Of a stretch of DNA of 64,000 nt, positions 60,563-64,000 are shown in pieces. Position numbers and translations under genes: made by a program. Location: positions 14,850-78,849 of the forward strand of contig CAYTUG010000009.1 in NCBI GenBank assembly GCA_964441275.1, written 5' to 3'. The stretch's first letter is position 1. Each line of letters starts with the position of its first letter. The stretch is from SZUA-584 sp964441275 (lineage in GTDB: Bacteria; Bacillota; Clostridia; Christensenellales; SZUA-584). The notes under the pieces are model-generated. The model saw nothing but the letters and a program-made list of their open reading frames with translations, was not told the origin of the DNA and did no database searches.

Positions 60563-61747
60563 TTATTGCACAAGCGAAGAATCATTATTTATCGCATAGG
60601 CGTTGTCCTTCTTTACACAACGAGACATGTATGCAACCGCAAGCGCAATAAATGTGGCGCCTATTACGAATAATTGACCGTATAAACTAAAAACAAAAAT
60701 ATTTCGTATCAGCACCCATACAGCCGCAGAAACAAGGCTCAATGGTATCGGTGCATATTTGTTGTCGAAAATGCGGCTCGATATAAGCAGTGAGAATATA
60801 AATATAATATATATTTCTGCGCTTTCAACCATAGGTGCTTCAACTGCCCTGTATCCAAGCATTAATATACCAGCGCCTGAGGCAATGGCTGCGCTTGTCA
60901 TATAGGCAAACATAAAAGAGATTTTTGGTTTATTAGAGTCTCGGGAATAAGTTGGTACCCCAAGCCGCGTAAACAAAATAAACAGAAAAGCGGCTATGGC
61001 TACAAATGACGTAATAATGAGCAGCGTTACATTGTTAGATGCGATCCCAACTTGCGCAACTGCAATGCGGTTTTCAAAACTACTCAATAGGTTAAAATAT
61101 TTTATGACAATTCCTGTAAACAAAGTCATCACTATTGCCGGTATTTTTAAGAACGCTATAAAAACGCCATTTAGCAATCCAAGGACCGCGCCTGCAGAAA
61201 TTGTCAATATCACGGGCAAAACGGGTGAATCATAGTTAAAACCGCTGTTCAAATAGAAAATTGACATAGCGATAGGCGCCGCCTCAACAACTGCGCCTAT
61301 TGATAGGTCCGGCCCTTTTGCGCGCACCGATAGCGTTATGGCAACAGCTGCTAAAGCGTAATAGCCAAACTGGCTTAACATCGCATTTATTTCAAAGTGC
61401 TCACGGACTTTTAGTACCGTGATTATAGCTGCCGTTAATATTAAGGCAAAATAAACTATTCCAATTCCAGTGTTTAAAAAAGTATAATTTGATTGAACAA
61501 GCGGTTGCTGCTTATAGAAAAACGATCGCTGAACAGACTTTTTAGGCACATAAGCTGTCTTAACATCCGGCTCTGTTTTTTGTATTTCAGATTCTGTTTC
61601 TGGCTTTTTTTCTACATTTGTGGTTGTTTCTAAATCTGCCGAAGGGTTAATCTGGTTAATGGAAAAGTCAGGCAAAGGCGTACCGCACATCAAACAGAAA
61701 ATGTCTTTATCATTTGCTTCGTGTTCGCAATTTGGACACAGTTTCAT
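60563..61747 (-). CDS. Zinc ribbon fused to an RbsC-like ABC permease domain
   Basis: 394 residues. An N-terminal zinc ribbon (CPNCEHEANDKDIFCLMCG), an acidic/Lys-rich linker, then a polytopic region of about nine helices whose middle (LSIGAVVEAAPIAM; GLLNGVFIAFLKIPAIVMTLFTG) matches the sugar ABC permease family (BPD_transp_2, as in RbsC). No cognate ATPase or binding protein is nearby. ATG 61747 after GAGGTG. The fusion is unusual and its role is unknown. Confidence 0.75.
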   Translation of the reverse strand: MKLCPNCEHEANDKDIFCLMCGTPLPDFSINQINPSADLETTTNVEKKPETESEIQKTEPDVKTAYVPKKSVQRSFFYKQQPLVQSNYTFLNTGIGIVYFALILTAAIITVLKVREHFEINAMLSQFGYYALAAVAITLSVRAKGPDLSIGAVVEAAPIAMSIFYLNSGFNYDSPVLPVILTISAGAVLGLLNGVFIAFLKIPAIVMTLFTGIVIKYFNLLSSFENRIAVAQVGIASNNVTLLIITSFVAIAAFLFILFTRLGVPTYSRDSNKPKISFMFAYMTSAAIASGAGILMLGYRAVEAPMVESAEIYIIFIFSLLISSRIFDNKYAPIPLSLVSAAVWVLIRNIFVFSLYGQLFVIGATFIALAVAYMSRCVKKDNAYAINNDSSLVQ

Positions 61748-61756
61748 GGTTGTCAC

Positions 61757-62193
61757 CTCTTCTATTAATTTTTCGTAATATGCCCTGGGAAAGATTCGTA
61801 TAAATAAAATTGTGCTACATCATTATAATACAGCTTATCGCACAGTTCAATAAACCGCTGTTGCTATTTGGGACAAAAAAATAAAGTTAATTTCAAACAA
61901 TTGAGCTGAAAGTATTCCGATAATAGTCACTAACAATGGTACTGTATCTTAATATCAGAGTATGTTGCAAAAGGAGCCGCTTTTAAGCGCCCGTTATTAT
62001 GCCAACACCAAAAACTGCAAGGGCGCAATTAAAGCAGTGGTTATATTATTTTTAATAATGTGAACAGCGATTTAACTGATTGTGAAAAAGAGTTTGAATA
62101 ATATTGTTGAAAAAATTCTGCTATCTTCTTTAGTATGTCACATTATAACCGAATTTCGTTACCGTAATATTGAGATAATTCCGATAGCTTAAG
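61757..62193. other. AT-rich intergenic region before the tRNA-Arg remnants
   Basis: No protein or RNA gene supported. It probably contains the promoter of the zinc-ribbon/RbsC-like gene. Confidence 0.5.
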
Positions 62194-62222
62194 TTGACTT
62201 TATATTTTATTGTATGTAAAAT
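62194..62222 (+). promoter_or_regulatory. tRNA-type promoter upstream of the tRNA-Arg remnants
   Basis: TTGACT, 17 bases, TAAAAT, identical in hexamers and spacing to the tRNA-Leu promoter at 32604. The first intact tRNA downstream is at 62441. Confidence 0.7.
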
Positions 62223-62277
62223 TACAAAGCATACATCACAAACCCAATGCAGCTTGTGTGAAGGCGGTGCTACACAT

Positions 62278-62324
62278 GTTCCCGTAGCTCAGCAGGATAG
62301 AGCGTTCGCCTCCTAAGCGGTAGG
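62278..62324 (+). pseudogene. 5' portion of a tRNA-Arg(CCT), remnant a
   Basis: GTTCCCG acceptor strand, GTAGCTCAGCAGGATAGAG D arm and CGCCTCCTAAGCGG anticodon arm, then the sequence leaves the tRNA (no T arm or 3' acceptor). Confidence 0.75.
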
Positions 62325-62350
62325 ACTAAATCGAAAAATCATATAATTTG

Positions 62351-62389
62351 CTCCGGTAGCTCAGCGGATAGAGCACTCGCCTCCTAAGA
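62351..62389 (+). pseudogene. 5' half of a tRNA-Arg(CCT), remnant b
   Basis: CTCCGGTAGCTCAGCGGATAG and the CGCCTCCTAAG anticodon block, breaking off right after the anticodon loop. Its acceptor strand differs from those of remnant a and the intact gene. Confidence 0.75.
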
Positions 62390-62440
62390 AAGCTTGTTGG
62401 CAGTTGGCGCGAAGTTGAAAATAGAATAAATATGCAGCGT

Positions 62441-62517
62441 GCGCCTATAGCTCAGCAGGATAGAGCGACCGCCTCCTAAGCGGTAGGCCAGAGGTTCGAG
62501 TCCTCTTAGGCGCGCCA
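62441..62517 (+). tRNA. tRNA-Arg (anticodon CCT)
   Basis: 77 nt with encoded CCA. GCGCCTA/TAGGCGC acceptor, D arm, ACCGC-CTCCTAA-GCGGT anticodon arm with CCT, and GAGGTTCGAGTCCTC T arm. Terminator follows. Confidence 0.95.
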
Positions 62518-62520
62518 CAT

Positions 62521-62559
62521 AAACCCCGATATGAAGCCATTCTATCGGGGTTTCGATTT
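62521..62559 (+). terminator. Terminator of tRNA-Arg
   Basis: Perfect 11-base stem AAACCCCGATA/TATCGGGGTTT, then CGATTTTT. Confidence 0.85.
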
Positions 62560-62806
62560 TTATCAGATTAGTCTTTTTCAAAATTTTTGACAACATTTTA
62601 CACGGGAATAATAAAAACGGATTAGCATATTTATACCCTTTTATTTTAATATTATGTACATTGTCTTTTCGGCCTGACTACAATATAGAGATAACAGGAC
62701 GGCATGGAAGCGCACATAATGGAAACCGACGGAAGAAAGCACTCTCCCGCCGCCATAAAACATGTTGTTTATGCACCATATATGCGAGCCATAAGAGCCC
62801 GCTTGC
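62560..62806. other. Non-coding stretch in the integrative-element remnant
   Basis: A short plus-strand frame (62704-62886) has no good ribosome site and overlaps the small minus-strand gene; not called. Nothing else recognised. Confidence 0.4.
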
Positions 62807-63022
62807 TCAAATGCTTTTCAGCGATGGATTTAATGCCCGCTGTTTATTCCACCTGTTATCAATTTCTGATAGCTGCTTTTCTTTAAGCACGGCCAGCTTC
62901 CTTTCTGGCAAGTCAACAACAATGGCATTATCGCATATGCCGCAAGAATTGATATCAATCGCGTCCAATATGCAATGCCCCTCTTTTTGATAAATACAAA
63001 GATTAAAATCACATGTCAGCAT
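62807..63022 (-). CDS. Small Cys-containing protein of a mobile-element type
   Basis: 71 residues, MLTCDFNLCIYQKEGHCILDAIDINSCGICDNAIVVDLP then a charged helix. Pattern CxxxxC...KEGxCxL...INSxGxC resembles small proteins often carried on Clostridial integrative elements, with possible metal-binding Cys. ATG with GGAGGG. Divergent from the XRE regulator across the palindromic operator. Function unknown. Confidence 0.6.
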   Translation of the reverse strand: MLTCDFNLCIYQKEGHCILDAIDINSCGICDNAIVVDLPERKLAVLKEKQLSEIDNRWNKQRALNPSLKSI

Positions 63023-63036
63023 CAATATCCCTCCAA

Positions 63037-63082
63037 ACATATAGGCTATGCATAGCCTATATGTTATTATGCATCGCCTATA
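63037..63082. promoter_or_regulatory. Perfect 28-nt palindrome and a second half-site between divergent genes
   Basis: 63037-63064 is a perfect palindrome with half-site ACATATAGGCTATG. A second copy of the right half, GCATCGCCTATA, lies at 63071-63082. The position between a small gene and an XRE repressor gene is that of a repressor operator. Confidence 0.75.
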
Positions 63083-63133
63083 AATTCAAGCGATATCCCT
63101 TATCCTTAAATAAAAAGGATTGAGTACGATATC

Positions 63134-63376
63134 ATGAATACAACCCAAGCAATACGAAATCGTATTTTACAGCTTTGCGGTGAACGAAATATTACAATAA
63201 ACAAATTAGCGAATATATCGGCGCTTTCGCCATCATCGCTAAAGAGCATTCTTTATGGCAGAAGCCAGAACCCTAAAATTCTAACTATTAAAATGCTGTG
63301 CGACGGCCTTGGGATTACGCTGGGACAGTTCTTCAGCACAAGTGAGTTTGACAATTTAGAGCAAGAGATAAAATAG
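63134..63376 (+). CDS. XRE family transcriptional regulator
   Basis: 80 residues, one helix-turn-helix: ITINKLANISALSPSSLKSILYGRSQNPKILTIKMLCDGLGITLGQFF. Such short XRE proteins act as repressors in integrative elements. It probably binds the palindrome upstream and represses itself and the divergent gene. Convergent with the integrase fragment right behind it. Confidence 0.82.
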   Translation: MNTTQAIRNRILQLCGERNITINKLANISALSPSSLKSILYGRSQNPKILTIKMLCDGLGITLGQFFSTSEFDNLEQEIK

Positions 63377-63377
63377 C

Positions 63378-63602
63378 TTAATTCTTCCCATTCAGATATT
63401 CATTCAACGTTGCCACCGATTCCTCTTCCTTGAATTTCCTCAAATGCGTGTACACACCCAGCGTCATCTCTAAGCTGGAATGGCCGAGAAATTGTTGCGC
63501 CGACTTCACATCCACCCCGGCGTTGTAGAGGGTAGAGGCATAGGTATGCCGAAGCATATGCGCCGTAAAATGCTCAACTTTATGGCTATACAGGAGTATC
63601 AT
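63378..63602 (-). pseudogene. C-terminal fragment of a tyrosine integrase
   Basis: About 74 residues: HMLRHTYASTLYNAGVDVKSAQQFLGHSSLEMTLGVYTHL holds the HxxR, the LGH histidine and the catalytic Tyr. The N-terminal three quarters and the first catalytic Arg are missing; an in-frame stop lies shortly upstream. Typical of Tn916/phage-type integrases and the probable agent of insertion at the tRNA-Arg gene. Confidence 0.8.
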
Positions 63603-63618
63603 TATTCCTCGTTGCTTG

Positions 63619-63774
63619 TTATCGCCCTACTAGGAGCAAACTGGTATTTATAGCCGACCGTTTCTCGCTCGTCTTATGAAACACTGGCCAAGCAGGCTGA
63701 TAAGGAAAGTTGATCTGCTTCCTGTGCATTTCAAACGACATCATGGCGCAGTCACTAACGTGGCTGCCGTTCAT
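63619..63774 (-). pseudogene. Unrecognised remnant reading frame
   Basis: Open frame of about 51 codons (MNGSHVSDCAMMSFEMHRKQ...) with no ribosome site, between the integrase fragment and a hairpin. No family recognised; included as a possible remnant only. Confidence 0.3.
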
Positions 63775-63801
63775 CGCGGCGGCAACGGGAATGTGCTTGA
63801 T

Positions 63802-63835
63802 AAGTGGACAGTCCTACACAAAGGATTGTCCACTT
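63802..63835. repeat. Long near-perfect inverted repeat
   Basis: AAGTGGACAGTCCT and AGGATTGTCCACTT, 14 bases with one G-T pair, loop of six. It may be an element end or terminator. Confidence 0.65.
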
Positions 63836-63857
63836 TATATACGCCATGATATGATAA

Positions 63858-63884
63858 AGGTGCGATAGAATTTGCGCCTTTTTA
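63858..63884 (+). terminator. Possible terminator near window end
   Basis: AGGTGC/GCGCCT stem with one G-T pair, then TTTTT. The last 115 bases beyond show no gene. Confidence 0.5.
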
Positions 63885-64000
63885 ATCTTTATTGGGACTG
63901 TAAAGTAAAAAGTGGAAGAATAGCAAGCTCAGGCATAGAAATGCAACGAAAAGAGTAAGCTTTCAGCCCCAAGAAGATTAAAAAACAGATTACTTTGTAG

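Noticed and set aside
62704..62886. 60-codon plus-strand frame before the XRE regulator
   Set aside because: Overlaps a better-supported minus-strand gene and lacks a clear ribosome site.

Overview
The window looks like a chromosomal segment of an anaerobic, spore-forming member of the Clostridia (Bacillota). Evidence: a full-length Spo0A, a SipL-type DUF3794/LysM spore protein, the Firmicutes order yybS-gdpP-rplI-dnaB, an IspDF fusion, a ferredoxin-fused EtfA next to an acyl-CoA dehydrogenase, sigma-A promoters close to TTGACA-N17-TATAAT, and Shine-Dalgarno sites of the AGGAGG type. Species cannot be named from the sequence alone. Coding is dense; three convergent gene pairs overlap at their 3' ends by 14-15 bp.

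Layout. 0-12.6 kb: 3' end of recF, a ZIP metal transporter, then a long minus-strand block (queT, leuS, ispDF, rqcP, a GNAT, radC), a stand-alone structured RNA with a consensus promoter (7.4-7.6 kb), an unusual GNAT-like protein, rsmG-ispE-queG-like, a lipoprotein and a TtcA-type enzyme. 12.6-20.3 kb, plus strand: small exporter, metK, recD2-comF-aminotransferase, sipL-like. 20.3-27.5 kb, minus strand: MazG-like-yybS-gdpP-rplI-dnaB operon, spo0A, a Myb-like regulator. 27.7-34.3 kb: an unrecognised 349-residue protein, ilvE, uppP, pepV plus a small conserved protein, tRNA-Leu, an XRE pseudogene, tRNA-Ala, a DUF2179 protein and an ACT protein. 34.3-40.4 kb is an accessory, decaying stretch: a serpin lipoprotein, an Ig-like lipoprotein, an ABC transporter gene cut and fused to an IS30-type transposase tail, a leuB-like dehydrogenase, a PTKTP-repeat membrane protein, and wrecked sortase and surface-protein genes. 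40.3-43.6 kb: acyl-CoA dehydrogenase-etfB-etfA(ferredoxin). 43.7-52 kb, minus strand: glmU-pth-mfd, pfkA, and a zinc-ribbon membrane protein behind a 23-nt palindrome. 52-56.7 kb, plus strand: cobalamin riboswitch with a BtuFCD-type transporter, then a DUF2089/SHOCT/holin-like operon behind a 21-nt palindrome. 56.7-61.8 kb, minus strand: ksgA, a small unknown gene, ftsH and a zinc-ribbon/RbsC-like fusion. 62.2-64 kb: remains of integrative elements at a tRNA-Arg(CCT) gene.

How the genes fit together. IspDF and IspE give three steps of the MEP isoprenoid pathway and UppP recycles the undecaprenyl carrier. QueT (queuosine-precursor uptake) and a QueG-like protein suggest queuosine salvage; QueG enzymes use cobalamin, whose uptake system is also here. 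GdpP, Spo0A and SipL link second-messenger control and sporulation. The most unusual items are the structured RNA, the three differing tRNA-Arg 5' halves beside an integrase fragment and an XRE/operator module, and the broken sortase/surface-protein locus.
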